A stretch of 64,000 nt of DNA. Source: Sinohyriopsis cumingii. Its lineage: Eukaryota > Mollusca > Bivalvia > Unionida > Unionidae. The position numbers were made by a program, and so were the translations under genes. Below, one piece after another: positions 28,593-41,925 of this stretch. The stretch's first letter is position 1. Each line of letters opens with the position of its first letter. The stretch is from positions 61,126,769 to 61,190,768 of the forward strand of contig CM068831.1 in NCBI GenBank assembly GCA_028554795.2. The letters run 5' to 3'. Under the pieces are notes generated by a model. It was not told where the DNA came from. It did no database searches and saw only the letters and a program-made list of their open reading frames with translations.

Positions 28593-28763
28593 TCAATGCT
28601 GGTTTAACATATTCGTTGATAAATATTTAGAGATAAATTCCACGTCCTCATTGTAGAAATAGTCCATGAGTGTGTTCGTTCCTGCAGTTGCAGTCACTGA
28701 CCCACTTCTTTCACGTGCTAATGTAATGATTGTAAACCGGTTTCGAATTGGTATGGGTACATT
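28593..28763 (-). other. Coding-like remnant, unidentified
   Basis: A minus-strand frame without an upstream Met stays open for about 56 codons and ends at TGA 28593-28595. Its composition looks protein-like (LMDYFYNEDVEFISKYLS). Nearby minus-strand fragments (for example about 28780-28920) also look coding-like. It lies on the same strand as the fibre remnant at 29.5-29.8 kb and may belong to the same decayed virus. No homology was recognised. Confidence 0.25.
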
Positions 28764-29490
28764 AGGGTCGTTCCAACTGCTGATTTATATATTCCCATAA
28801 CAAAATGATATCTAAGTGTGTACGGGGGTTGGCTAATGTAATATCAATCAATATTAATGTTGGCAACACTTCCAGCTGATTCAACTTCTCGTTGGCAAAT
28901 TTCTGCAACTTCATAACCGCGATCAAAATCAATCACTTATATGTAATGTTTAAATCAAATCGTAAACATCAATGCGAAAGAAATTAAATAGCACATCAGT
29001 TTTATTTATCCCAACTATCTGTACTATTTAATTATTGTTAATCTTAAGCGAGCCTACAACCAAATAAGTTTTAAATGTGTCTTCAGTAGATTCTGACTAA
29101 ATTTAACATTGCTTTTATTTAATATTTCGGATTCAATATTGGGATCTTACAATTATTGCCATGGTTTTATTATTTGAAAAGTAATATACTACCATATGGC
29201 CATAGACGCCTACACAAAAACAAAAAAGATTCGATCTATCAGCACCAAATTCAAAGTTACCACTGGAATGAAAAACATCAAGCTTCGTATATTTTAAAAT
29301 AAAATATTTCAGATATTTTTTCAGCATAATTAATATTTATATTTTTATATGTTAACTTATCGTTGCCAGTCACAACATTGGTATCACTGAATTGTATATC
29401 CTCGTATTACTCAGATGCAGCATCATTCTCGTCGACTGGCTCTTAAACCAGCTGAACCAGCTGAATTCAGTTATGTTCATGATAAGGTCT

Positions 29491-29770
29491 TCACTTTTTC
29501 ATTAATTTACTCTTAATTTTCATAAACGCGATCAAGAATCCAAAGACATTGATTTTCCCGACTTCACTGATTACGTCCATATTTTTATAACAGCACCACG
29601 CAGCCTCAGAGCATTTTTGATTATACGATAGAGGATCGCAGTTTTCCAGGTCGACTTTCATAAAAAATAAAATCGCACGCTCTCCCAGTTCAACACCAGA
29701 AGCAACCCGACTGGTAAACTCAGTTAAATCAACTTCGGTGGCAAACCTACTCAGATCCACATTAGCGCGT
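29491..29770 (-). pseudogene. Remnant of a Polinton-type fibre N-terminus
   Basis: The minus-strand reading VDLSRFATEVDL, followed by a GVELGERAILF segment, matches the start of the intact fibre protein at 15996-17366 (VDLSKFATRDDI, then a DPGEVAIFQS segment). An upstream frame carries a further weak match after a frame change. The coiled-coil shaft is absent; the open frame instead ends at 29491 in unrelated residues. It is a third Polinton-type insertion, mostly lost. Confidence 0.6.
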
Positions 29771-31661
29771 CATCTGCTTGAATAGCCACCGTATATATAA
29801 ATGGCTATTTTGTATATTATATATGTATACATTAATGAACAATTAACAACTGCTTGCGTTGGTGCTGAGGAAACTTTGCTTCCTGCAAGGTACAAAATGA
29901 TATCATCATAGTATAGTATATCCTACAACCGAAACCGTAACGGCATGAATAAAACACGAATCAAGTAGTCAATAACTTCAACTTCTAGTGCAAGCCCATA
30001 AGAGTCATTTAATTTTTGAGTTTATTCCACACACTTTTCACATAGTTGGCATAATTGACATGCAGTGTTTGCGATTTATTATTTATAATTTGGCAACAAG
30101 ATAGCCTATCACTTTCTTTGAATCGAGTTGATCCAAATAAGCTCATGAAATTCTTGCTCAGCATTCTAATTAGTCATTGGCTGCAATATGGGAAGTTTAC
30201 CTGTAGCGTTTTCTGGGTAGTGACATGTCCTGTACTGTCTGTAGGAATAGGTCTTAAAAGTTCTTTGACATATGGGTTTAAGTTCAGGGCCGAAATGTGT
30301 CTGATTATTCTTTTCAATGAGAGATGATTTGATGATTTAATGAAATCATACTTTGAATGGTCCAGAAATTATTAATGTTTATTTGTCTTGCATCTTATCA
30401 GCTCAAGACACAACTTTAATGGCCAATTCACATCATTCTATTCAACTTTATCCTGAAAACGTTCCTAACTATTCCACAGTGCATATGCACATAATCTTGC
30501 TCGATAGATAACTCGCTTATTACTGAGGTCGAAAATTGTAGTATTTCGGCGTACTTCAAACATACATTTTAAGCTCGGTATATTCAATAGAAGAAGTATG
30601 TGATAAGCCATACAACTATTACAATTCTTTAATTTTGCTGGCATATGATAAAGCAGAATTAATTCCAAAGTAAGCTATACAATCTGGCCGACAAGCGTGC
30701 TATACACTCAGTTCTGAATGGATGCAGTAGAACAATTAACAAAGACTATTTGAAATATTTGTATGAAAAGGAAGGAGAGAGAAGCATGCAATATGTAGAT
30801 AAGCATTCGGCTACAATGACAAGTCTTTAGTTGATGTAAATATATGTAAAACAAAATGCGCCAAAATGTCCGATTTCAGCAAACACTGTGCAGGAAAATG
30901 ATTTAATGTCTGTCAAAAGCAAGTCACCATTCTAATGGTAGTGAGTTTAATAATGTATGGAGAGTAAAGTTGGAATTATGATTCACTTTATAACCATTCA
31001 CGTAGATTAAAACCAAGAAGAATTATTATCTTAGTTGTTAATGTCCACCTATATTATGCTTTCTCTGGATTATGAAAAATATCTGTCTCGATAGTATAAT
31101 AATGAAAATATATATCAACTTTTCTGTCTAAGTCAACCTAATATGTGCAAAGACACTTATAAAAAGTCCCTGAATATTTCTTTCAAACGAAATATGAAGG
31201 CATACGACCCTTTCTCCACGAATTACCATATATGTATACACAACGAAATGGTTACCACATATTGTCAACTCAGTGTTCACCATTTATTCAGATGTTTTTC
31301 TTTCAAAGACTTGTAGCTCGATTAGAATTATATTATCATGCAATTTGTTTCATCATTTATGACACAAGCTATATTTGTACATCTTCTAAGTCCCGTTAAC
31401 GCGTCCTTTTTACACATATGATTTCTTTTGTTATAGTTTGAAAACCGCTCATAAAGACTGAATTTTGTAAATTTTTAGCAAGTGTTTCAAATTGAAAATT
31501 ATTTCCATTCATCCAAACTCACATTGTTCTTCAAACTTATTTGACTACATACAGCCTATAATATAATTTATATTCACGCATAATCATGAATAATTACCAT
31601 AAAAACATTAGTGCATCTATGCATAATTAATTATCTATCTATCGATCTAACTCTGTCTCTG

Positions 31662-31662
<1 letters not shown>
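29771..31662. other. AT-rich noncoding stretch
   Basis: Nothing supportable was seen beyond short random open frames. Confidence 0.5.

Positions 31663-31709
<47 letters not shown>
31663..31709. repeat. (CT)n followed by (AT)n microsatellite
   Basis: CT repeats at about 31663-31692 run directly into AT repeats to about 31709. Confidence 0.95.
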
Positions 31710-31924
31710 AAATCAAAAACACATGAACTCGGAATTAACAAAGTTTCAGCTTGAGAAAGAAATGATGGAATTGTAATTTAACACAGAGTTAAAGGAGAAT
31801 CAAATGCAAATAGAGAAAGAGACAAAGAAAAGAGAGAAAAAACAAATGCCGAAAGGGGAAAAGGATACGCAAGTCAGAAGGATGAGAGGGAAATAAGAAT
31901 GTGTAGAGAAAGAGAATGAGATAA

Positions 31925-31928
<4 letters not shown>

Positions 31929-31962
<34 letters not shown>
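31929..31962. repeat. (AG)n microsatellite
   Basis: AG dinucleotides followed by a few GGGA units. Confidence 0.95.
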
Positions 31963-31968
<6 letters not shown>

Positions 31969-32899
31969 AGGGAGGATGATTAAAAACTAGAACTGATGGG
32001 TGAAAATAACACCACCTTTACGCACATGTTCAGGTCTGATGTAGGAAGGTTTAAGAAATAATTTGAGAAATGATTTCTTCACCTTAATAGAATTGATGAA
32101 AGCTTTAAATAGCCATGAGAGCAATATACTTTATTATTACAAAGTGTACTTATTGGCAACGCTCGTGAATTATACACGTCACTGTTGGTACCAAAAGTGA
32201 TGATTATGATATGGTTAAGGAATGTATTTCCAAGTGTTATGACTAGATATATCAGGACTATTAGTCAAGGTTTATAAATTAACAATAATATATGTGGTGC
32301 TGAAACAACAAAGGATAAATATTGGGATAGCCACATACAACTCATATTAATTGAAGAGCTGAAGAATTACATCTATAGTGATGTGAAGATATACTACGAG
32401 GAGCAAAAGGTGGGAACATTAAAAAACGCTGCCCGAACTGTTGATGATTCTTTTTTGGACTCACAAGTTTTATTGTTCAGAAAGACTTCATCCCTGTAGT
32501 TCTTTTAGATTAAATACCATCTCAGCCTCATATGAAAATGCCCACATCTCAATCTGGCACAAGTTTTAGAAATCAAACGTTTGATAAAACTGACCAGAAA
32601 TCCTTATTTTTTCCTGCTTATTATAAGAACGCACACGTCATGTACGATTATTGCAGGTTGCAAAATAAGCAACACAATAAAGACAGAGTTATTCCAAATG
32701 ATCTCACTATAAAAAATGTCAGGGTCGTGGTCTTTTATTGAAAGCAATACATTGGTTGATTCAAACAAACCTCATTCAGATTATATTTTGGAGAATTATG
32801 GACCATTCATGTCATAAGGTTCTATGTTACTTCTCGATGATTCTGCCAAGCTTTTCCCTCTTAAAATATTAAGGAGACACAGTTGCGCCTAAGAGTCTT

Positions 32900-35430
32900 T
32901 TATTATCAGGTTCCTTCTCGTTTGACTAAGAAGTCTTCTTCTTGTGAAAGTGTTCCCACTCAGGGAGTAGAGCGAGGCTCTTTAAATGCGTCTCTCCGTA
33001 TGTAAATTTGTAATCATAATTACCATCAGGAACAGTGACAGTCGGGGCAGTGTCTATATTGCTTATCAAAGGTATTCATATATTCATAGCCAATAGCCGA
33101 GCTGTATATAAGGCTGTGGTTAATTCACTTGAAACTGAAAAGCAATGTTTGGTTCAGAAAGCTGATTCCGTTGAGATTAAAATCCATGATTTACCTCCTG
33201 CTTCTGCAATTTTAGTTTTAAAAAGAGCTCTTGTGAATGACGTTGATGAGGAAATTATTACTTTAATTAATCATATATAAGTCACTCTTTAAGTGCTATC
33301 AGTTTTGTTCCTCGTATTGATCACTGAATTGGTATTGATTACAACGATCCTCTTGTAACTATTGAGTTTCTGTATTATAATTAGGATGACAAAAGACAAT
33401 CATCCATTGCCGATCAGGAACAAGCTCCTTAGATCTCCAGTTTGTTTAGGAGGGCTATTATTGAAACTAAGAACACACAAGTACCAGTTTGTTTTTATGT
33501 ACCAAATAGGGTCCTTATGAGAAAATGGAGACCACAAGAAGCACCTACAGGTGACGAGTTGTCCGTGAGCTATCAAATTACCTTTCCGATATCTTATCGA
33601 CAGGAATGTCTTAGTCTAATCCATGAACGGCCTTGGATGGACATTTTGGAGTCAGCAAGGCTAGTCAAATGATCTTGAATAATGTAATTGGAGAAAAATT
33701 AAAAGTGATGTTTCTAAATACTGTATATCTTGTGACACTATAAAATGTGAGGAAAATCAAATTAAAACATAACTAAAGCTCATCTTCAACCTATTCCTGC
33801 ATTTGAAGAACCACTTATTATTATTATGGTAGACAGTGTCAATCACTTGTCTAAGATGAAGTCAGGTAAACAATACATGCTGACCAAAACGAGTGTGTTT
33901 ACAAGATTTCCAGATGCGTTTCCTTGAAGAAATATTAAAACTAAACCATTGTAAAGACCTTAAGGAAGGTTTGTACACGTGTTGACCTTCGGTCTGATGA
34001 ATGGGCGTGTTTGCAGTTTGCAAACATGTTATACCTAAATTATCTATCAAGCAGTTAAACTATTCTGCCAGTCACCCTGAATATTTAGGGAATTTCGGAA
34101 AGATTTCATGAAACTAAGAACGCGATTTGGTCATATTGAATTGATGCAGCAAAATATTGGGACGAGGTTGCCATTTACTATTGTATGTTCTTAGGGAATC
34201 AGCCCAGGAATTGTCCATGTTAGTCTTTTTAAACTAGTGTTGGTCATACTTGCATTGAAAAATTGAAGTTATTACAACAGAAACTTCTTTCAATCGAAGA
34301 TTCAGAAATTAATCGTGTTAACTTTTTCTCTCTTTTCAAATATATGTTGTCAAAGGAATGTGAAATAATAGAATTAATCTTTACTCTACTCAGTTACAAA
34401 TTAAATTAAAGCCTGACAGAATACAACAAAAATGAGGATAGAGCCCGATAATAGAGTTCAGGCTCTCTTTCTCAAACCTCAGAATCCTCTTCGGGTCAAA
34501 TTGTATGGTCCTTATATAATTGAAAGGAAAGTAAATGAATTAAATTACGTCATTAACACTCATTTTAGGAGGAAGCATAAACAACTGTCATATAAAGTTA
34601 AAGGACTATTTTGGATGAGATAGCCCAGTAGTTATTCATCCAATCAATTTAGTTGTACCTGTCCCAAGCAGTGAGGATGTAGTCTATGGAACGCAATCTG
34701 ATTATGGTGACCCTATTTAACCAATCTTTGGAATTCAGAAATAGTAACCGATCTTAACAAGAAACATTCAAATCTACAACGCAACAAATTAGTGAATTAA
34801 ATTAGCTATTATATAATTATGAACAATCGTTTCCAGATGTTTCTGTGTGAAAAGATGCAATACATTATAAATACATTATAAATCTGCGATTGTAGATTCT
34901 ACAAATTGGAAACAGTATCACTATAGGATGAAAGTTCTCCTCAAGCAGGAATCAATGAAAATAAAAGAACTTCAGTATTCTATGGAGAATGACTTCATAG
35001 AACCAAGTAAATATCAGCTAGTGTTCACTATATACCCTTGTGCCTGAGCAGATAATACATTCCGCAAGTGTACTGACTATAGAAAATTCAACATTTTCAT
35101 CAAAACAGATTCACTTCCAATGCCAAGACTAGAATGATGCATTGAAAAAGTGGAAAAGTAAAATATGTCACTAAGTTTGGCCATTTAAAACGATCCTGGT
35201 AAATTCTACTTATTGAAAGAGCAAAGTATATTTCGGCACTTGCAGTACCTAATGAACTTCATCAAAATAAAGTGATACCGTTTGGTCATTAAAATTTCAG
35301 CATTTAATGAAGATAATATCAACTGGTCAAGACAATGCTGTCGCGCACATCACTGATGTCTTCATATACAACGATAACTTTAAAGAATATTTGAAAAACA
35401 TTAGAAAATGGTTGATCGACTCAGTGTTTC
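32900..35430 (+). mobile_element. Decayed Ty3/Gypsy pol with integrase upstream of reverse transcriptase (Gmr1-like order)
   Basis: Plus-strand pieces occur in this order. At 33505-33650 is the integrase zinc-binding region (LMRKWRPQEAP, QITFPISYRQECLSLIHE). At about 33790-33925 is the integrase core start (VDSVNHLSKMKSGKQYMLT and a TRFPDAFP stretch). At 34432-34620 is the integrase C-terminal region (NPLRVKLYGPYIIERKVNELNY). At about 34950-35130 is the reverse transcriptase start (YSMENDFIEPS, RKCTDYRKFN, TDSLPMPR). Many stops and frame changes interrupt it. Normal Gypsy pol has reverse transcriptase before integrase. The reversed order is characteristic of the Gmr1 lineage. LTRs were not found. 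Confidence 0.8.
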
Positions 35431-37368
35431 AAACTTGAAGGTTAGTTTAGTTAAAAGTGATTTTTTTTACGTACTTGTAATACATGTTAGGATGTATTCT
35501 GGGATATGAAAAAGCTAAAGCTGTAAGTTAAGGTTAAAGCTTTTTTCTTCTGAATTTGTAGTGCCTGTTAGTGTAATTCAACTGATTAAATTTTTTAAAT
35601 ATTTTTGGATATTATTAATAGTTTTTCTCAACGTTGTCCATAACTGAACAAACAAGTTCCATTGATATTTTGAGATACTTCAGAGAGAAATTAATTTGAG
35701 CAAATGTTGCATCGAATTGGTATTGCATATAGGAGTGTAAAATGGTTTTATGTGTTTTTATGTTGCTTACGTTTTGCATATATGCAACAGTGCTCACTCA
35801 CAGAAAAGCTGGGTACATTAATCTTTAGGTTTCAGGGTTGGTAGCCTAGATATAGTCAGTTAGTCAATTAGTGTATTAGTAAATGCTATGTAAGATACGT
35901 GTTGGAACACAGATTACCTTTGTAAGGTCGTGCTGTTGTATCATACGAAACCTTGTAGTGTTAGTTTTGAGACGAAATCAATATTAAAGTCTGCTATGAT
36001 AACTACTTATTTGTTAAAAGTTAAAACGTGCGACCTCATGCTTGCGTTTCAATTGGCCTGTCGATGATGAGGGGTAGTTTTAGAGGTGTGTGAGAAGTAC
36101 AGATATAAAAAAATGATATTTAGGAAACTTATTTCGATCCATATTAATTTTATAGTAGAGAGTTGAAGATCAATCCTCTCCCCTTGGTTACGATGTTTGA
36201 AACCGACAAGACGATCCCTCCTCCCATGCTTTGGCGTCGCTCTGGTCGTTTTAATAAAACGTTGTTGATGGATATATAACAGCCAGGTAAATTACTATCT
36301 ACAAACAGTAGCATAATCCAATTGCTGCAAGGTTGGATTAATTTTCTACTAAGTCTTAGTTTGAGTGAATGTGTCTTTCATTGAGACTGATAACTTCGCT
36401 TCTTATTCAGGTCGGAAAATGTACGTGGTAATATTTTTTAATCGGTGTAGAATCAATGACAGATTTATCATTTATTTTTTAGATGGAGAAACATAAGTTG
36501 AAACATTTACATGAGAAATAAAAATAAATACCTTGACGTTAAGACATGCATAATCAATATCAACAGGAACCTGATATATTTGTTACTGAAATATCTGTTT
36601 TATCTGTTTTGTGAGTGTAGCTTTTTTTATTACCTTTGTCGGTATTGCTTTGTGAGGTAGTGTTTGGTGGGTGAAGTTTCTAGTACAGGAGTAACATTGT
36701 GCATGTTTGTAAACAGTTTTCCTATGCCCGGGTATCTCAGGTGAATCAGACGAGAATAAGAAAGTGGATGGTTGTGGACAGAAAGCAAGCAACAACATGC
36801 CTTGGTTTGGTGTCTATCCTAGGTCGAACTCTCTACCAACACTTAACAATACGTCATTATATTGCAACATGACCACGTCCCTTCCTGGAATCAAGTCAGA
36901 TACAACAACATTGTTTATCTAGACGAGTAGCTGATTAATAAAGGACTTTTATTTCATCTTGTTATTTATACATAATTCGCTAAACTTTTGTCACTTTTTA
37001 CGAGTTGTAAATCCAATATGCATATGGCTAACATGTGTGCATGATTGTAAGTTTTAATGATAATGTTTACATAACATTCAAGCTCAGTGCATTCTTGGTG
37101 CAGTCTTGTTTACAATTAGATGGGAATGATTCACAGCGAAGTGAAAAGGTGTTTAAATAGGGATTTTATAAATGCATACTCAATTCTTTTCCAGATAAGT
37201 CTGTCAGATATTATTCGAGAGTAAGTATTTACTTTTAATATCCATTGGAATTACCAAAGTGTTCATTGACTTTTGGGTCAAAATTACTTTTTATTATCTG
37301 GAACAGATTCAAAGAAATTCTGCATTATGTCATTGTGGTAAATCAGGACATTCAAGGCTATTCGAATT

Positions 37369-37370
<2 letters not shown>
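35431..37370. other. AT-rich noncoding stretch
   Basis: No supported gene or repeat was seen. Confidence 0.5.

Positions 37371-37449
<79 letters not shown>
37371..37449. repeat. (AT)n microsatellite
   Basis: An uninterrupted AT run of about 79 bp. Open frames across it on both strands are artefacts (Ile-Tyr repeats). Confidence 0.97.
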
Positions 37450-37452
<3 letters not shown>

Positions 37453-37854
37453 CATTTAGAGTTATGTTGTATTTAATTACCGATACTGTAAATGTCTCTA
37501 GAATGTTCACTCTGTATTGTACAGAAAAAGATTGGTTCTTGATTTTAGTTAAACTGTTAGTTTCTTTTCTTTTCAATTTCTTTCAGTTACATATTTTAAG
37601 GCCTAGAGTTGTAACAGTCTCAAACTTATTTATGATTTCACACGTACATCAAGAAATGCTGGATATCTGGTCCTTTTGGTATATATAATTTGATTCTATA
37701 TTGTTTCACATAGTTTAACATGCGGTTCAAAATGACATTGACACATTATGCAATTCGGCTATCGAAGCCAGCAACGCTCTCAAGTCTTTATGTATTTTGT
37801 CTACTTTGTGTAACAATCCAAAATCCGAGTGAGTCTCTTTGCTAAAAAGTTTAG

Positions 37855-38533
37855 CAAAATTAAATAAATAATTTATTTCCCTCGAATACAACGTGAAAAT
37901 TATTGTTTTTACTGTTTCCTGAATTAAATCCCAAAATATACCTAAATGTTCTATGTCCAAATGTAATGTTCCAAATGAGTTTCAGTGCTGATCCGAATAA
38001 AGTACAATGTTTAACATTTTGATGTGCCAATAGCCTCAAATGTGACAAAAGTCTTGATGGATCAAAATGATATAATTCAAAAAATCCCGGAGTTGCAATA
38101 ATTTCAAAATAATTATTTAGTCCAATAATTTGTTAATGAGTACTTTGCAATAAATAATTTAAATAAATAAATCCTCCAAACTATAAAATAAAGACAGCCA
38201 GAAGACTGAGAACACTTCGGATCTTAATGTAGGAATGAGTAAATTTGAAGTAAACAACATTAATATAACCAGCGACGAGCTAATGACAGAACCAGGACTG
38301 AGGTCAATGTTATTTTTACAACATTTCGTTGTCAACAAAATCAGGAATTTTCAAGTGAAGAACTAATATTCTAAAGTCAGATACAAGTAAACATGTTTAC
38401 ATTAATTAATAATGATTTTAATGTTTAATCTATAAGCATAAAGCTGTGTGGTGTGTTGTTTACAAAATCAAATGTCACTTGTCAGCTAGGCCGTTAACTC
38501 GATTACTAGACAATGTCAGTCATATCAGATAGA

Positions 38534-38606
<73 letters not shown>
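37855..38606. repeat. Dispersed repeat ending in (AT)n, copy 1
   Basis: It resembles 44065-44586 over several blocks (AACAATTTATTTCC-like start, TGAATTAAATCC, GAGCACTTTG-like, AATGGGTAAATTT-like, AAGTAAACAA). Both copies end in an (AT)n run, here about 38537-38606. The copies are well diverged and the family is unidentified. Confidence 0.5.
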
Positions 38607-38608
<2 letters not shown>

Positions 38609-39237
38609 ACAATTGGTATATATACTTATTTTATAGTCTTATTCGTGTGTTTTGTTCGGGGGCAGCTATATACATATTACGGGCAGTTTTGACCTTTGTT
38701 AAAAGATATGGATGATCGTGCAAGCCAGAAAAAGGCACAAAACAACCTGTTTCGACGTATGTATTTGGGCACATCGTAATAAGACTGCTTTAAATGAATA
38801 CAGCTGTAGTGCTTGTTATGTGAAAATGAAAATACTCTCAAAATGTTATCGCGGTTAATTTTGATACGGTCAAACACGATAATTTAATGACCGTCTGCAT
38901 CCTGCACCTGTTCGACCGGATATATCTCGGTAGGCTCGGTAATTGTAAACACGGGATCGTTTTCCTGTGCGCATCGCTCGCAGTAGCTGCACTGTATAAA
39001 GAATGAGTGAACTCAGCTAGCGTCTGGCATCTGGTCTGCTGAGGAATGATCGTGCAAATCACCACCCGGTTGTAATTTGACATGCTATTTAACAGTAAAA
39101 GTCATTAACAAAATTACTTTAGCGCAGACGATAGGATCCACGATCATATAGTGACAATCAGGCAGCGAAAAAAATGACGTTTATGCTTCTTTTATGTTTG
39201 GAATAAAAATAATGATGTTTATTTTTCTTTATAAATA

Positions 39238-40029
39238 ATGTCCTACACAACATTTGCCTCATTAGTAGGGACAAGAGACTGCGCCTTAGGACTCCACGAA
39301 GAGCTGAACAAAAAAAAAATCAACCGCACCGGTGACATGATGATGCAAGGTGGTCCCACGTGGTTTGATTAGCCCAAACCAAATTATCACTGTCTGGGGG
39401 TGAGATGACGGGAAACATTTATATGGGCGGTAAGGTTTTATACCGGCTTCCGGTCAGGCTCTCCTGTCCTCCCAGGCGGTTCGGCAGATCTTGAGGTGGC
39501 GTTAGCCGATAAATACAGGAAAACTGGTGGGAAAATCACTGGAAATGTGTCGGTGGCGGGCACGTTATCGATCACAGAACAGGTTTTAGCAGATTTAGTC
39601 CAATCTTCGCCTGTTTATGGAACTACCTCACAAAATCCTAGATGGGTAGGAGTGTATAACAAGCTAAACAACAGGATCATGATGTCGTATCATTTCTGGA
39701 CCAACGACAGGCCCATCTGGATCGACAGAGACGCTGCAGGATCTTACATACCCATCACAATACAAACCGCCACTGAAGGTTTAAGGGTCAACAATAAAGG
39801 TTATGCAACCACGCTTATGGTAACCAACACGGGTATCACGCTCGCGAAGCCGACTTTAATGTCCAACCAGGTGTTGTCGGGATTAACTACCACGTGTCCT
39901 CTGACTTCAACGGCTAACACGCAGATGATTTGTTATTCTCAGCTTATGTCACTGGGCAACACTAAATTATCGCTGTGGGGCGGAACAGTCAATGGAACTG
40001 TTTCTCTGTCAGCAGGACAAGGCCCATGA
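39238..40029 (+). pseudogene. Broken tail-fibre-like gene of viral or phage type
   Basis: The ATG at 39238 opens a frame (TFASLVGTRDCALGLHEELN, then NRTGDMMMQGG) that stops at a TAG near 39370. Further pieces in two frames follow (GEMTGNIYMGGKV, then GSPVLPGGSADLE). A 177-codon frame then runs to 40029 (KTGGKITGNVSVAGTLSITEQ, WVGVYNKLNN, GYATTLMVTNTG). The repeated Thr-Gly-(Asp/Asn) plus Met-Gly-Gly pattern is that of phage-type tail fibres, which also occur in some eukaryotic DNA viruses. At least one stop and two frame changes make it a pseudogene. Whether it came from a Polinton, another virus or a bacterial donor is unclear. Confidence 0.6.
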
Positions 40030-41450
40030 TCACCGATTACCCACCTGTATCAGACACCTGTATCAGACACTAATGTGACCAAAATACCGTACAAGGAAGC
40101 ACGCTGTGTTTAAAAAAAAAAAAAACAAAAAAAAACGGACATATACCCATCTTAGCAGGAAGCACCGGAAACAGATCAGAGTTATCAGTGTGTGCCTCAT
40201 CGGAATTTACAACCTTTTCAACCATTTAGAAAGCCTATTTTGATTAATCTCATCATACAGACCGAGACCGATTAAATTTTCTCACATCCTCAGCACGACC
40301 GCGACAAGTATTTTCACGATGAGTGACGATCTTCAAGCTTCAAATACCAAACGGTGCCCATACATCATTTCTCTTATGCCAATTGCAGAATCGCTAATGC
40401 GGCTTATACACAGTATTAGTGATTCTTAAGACGAATACTATTTCGTTCATACATGACGCACGTCTCCATCCTTGTTTGCTGCATAGTTGCTAAAAACAGG
40501 GTGTGATCTCCAGTTTGCCATTATTATAACAATATGTTTTCATTCTACTTCTTTATAAGCCCGCACTTTTTTGTGAACCTTCGATAAGGCCAGATTGATT
40601 GATAATCTTCATATCATTTGTAGCTGGTTGGATTTTGGAACCTGATCATTTTTGGTGAACGAAATCACGTCGGACTCTAATTTTTGATTTAACAAAATTC
40701 GTCGGTATTACCATAATCCACTAGGTCATCCTCCTCACCAAACAATAAAATCAATCCCACAACAGTGGGTTTGTCTTTATACAAATTAACATCGCGGTTA
40801 TGAAAGCATTTATCATAGCGTGATGAAAAATCCAGTTGTCCAAATGGACATTTGCGAATAATCACATTGAGTAATAAACCCTGACAAGCGATCAGAGAGA
40901 CGGTTGGCGGCGATAACACGTATGGATAATAGTGGTAAAATTATTTTGGGAACGTCCATCCCCATGTCTCACAAAAATACATTTAAATTTCAGCAGTAAA
41001 ATTTTATTTTTCACGACAATGTAGCTGTCAGGCGAATACCTGAAGCCAGGAACATCATCGATGCAAATATTGCTGCCCACGATTTTACCACCCAATCAGT
41101 TTTCAGAGTTTTCCGTGTACCGGCTCAAATAAAGACCCCCTCCCCCACAAACAGGGTAGCGTCACAGAGATGGTCTTAGGAAAGAATTTTTTTCTTTTTT
41201 TTATCCACGATTGAATCAATATCCCCAAAAGGACAACATCCTATGACCATGGCTAACTCAGATCATCCAATGTTTGTCGTCATCAGATCATTTGGAAGTT
41301 TTTTGTTTTATGCAGTACTTCAAAATAAGTTTGTTCAACTGCTGATGCAAATCTATTATTGATATTTTAATTGTAGTGATAAAAATAAGAAAAAGCCGGA
41401 AAAATATAAATAAATCATCGACGTCATACTGCAAAATCCGTAATCTCTCG
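40030..41450. other. Possible continuation of the viral remnant, unassigned
   Basis: Several short frames look coding-like, for example a plus-strand LAGSTGNRSELSVCASSEF reading near 40160 and minus-strand frames at 40689-41095. None was recognised. Base composition is less AT-biased than the flanks, like the fibre remnant, so this may be more of the same decayed insert. Confidence 0.3.
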
Positions 41451-41925
41451 ACAAAGTGATCGATACTGTGTTCAGAAATAACGTGGATATCTCCTTAGAA
41501 CTCACTTTAATGAAAGCGATAGGGGTAGCTCGCAAGCAACTTTTGTTGACACCAGAACAACAAAGAAAGTTATCCGATCTCTGCAATGTTAAAATTAGAT
41601 ATGATTCAGACCTCATTCGAAGGCAACGTGTCTCATGTATAGCAGCACTTACTTTAAAAATTTGTTAAAATTATCACAATCCAAAGGATAGAAGACGTCT
41701 GAAACCAGATACGTCACCAACATCAACATAAAAAATCGTAAGGATCTCGAGGATACCATCATCAACGCTTACCTCGTAAACATTGATATTTATGTTAATT
41801 TAACTCGCACTAAGGTGGCAAGACATAGGCCAGTTTTAATAATGGTACAACAAGAAAAAGAACTGCATGACCAAGGAACATTACACATAACCTACATTAA
41901 TGATCTCATTATGATTCACAGCACG
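41451..41925 (+). other. Coding-like fragments, unidentified
   Basis: A plus-strand frame to 41668 (LTPEQQRKLSDLC) and a second open reading at about 41730-41925 (KDLEDTIINAYLVNIDIYVN) look protein-like but match no family I recognise. They could be more of the viral remnant to the left. Confidence 0.25.

Noticed and set aside
37245..37688. Open frames on both strands through the AT run
   Set aside because: The Ile-Tyr repeats are an artefact of (AT)n; flanking residues show no domain.
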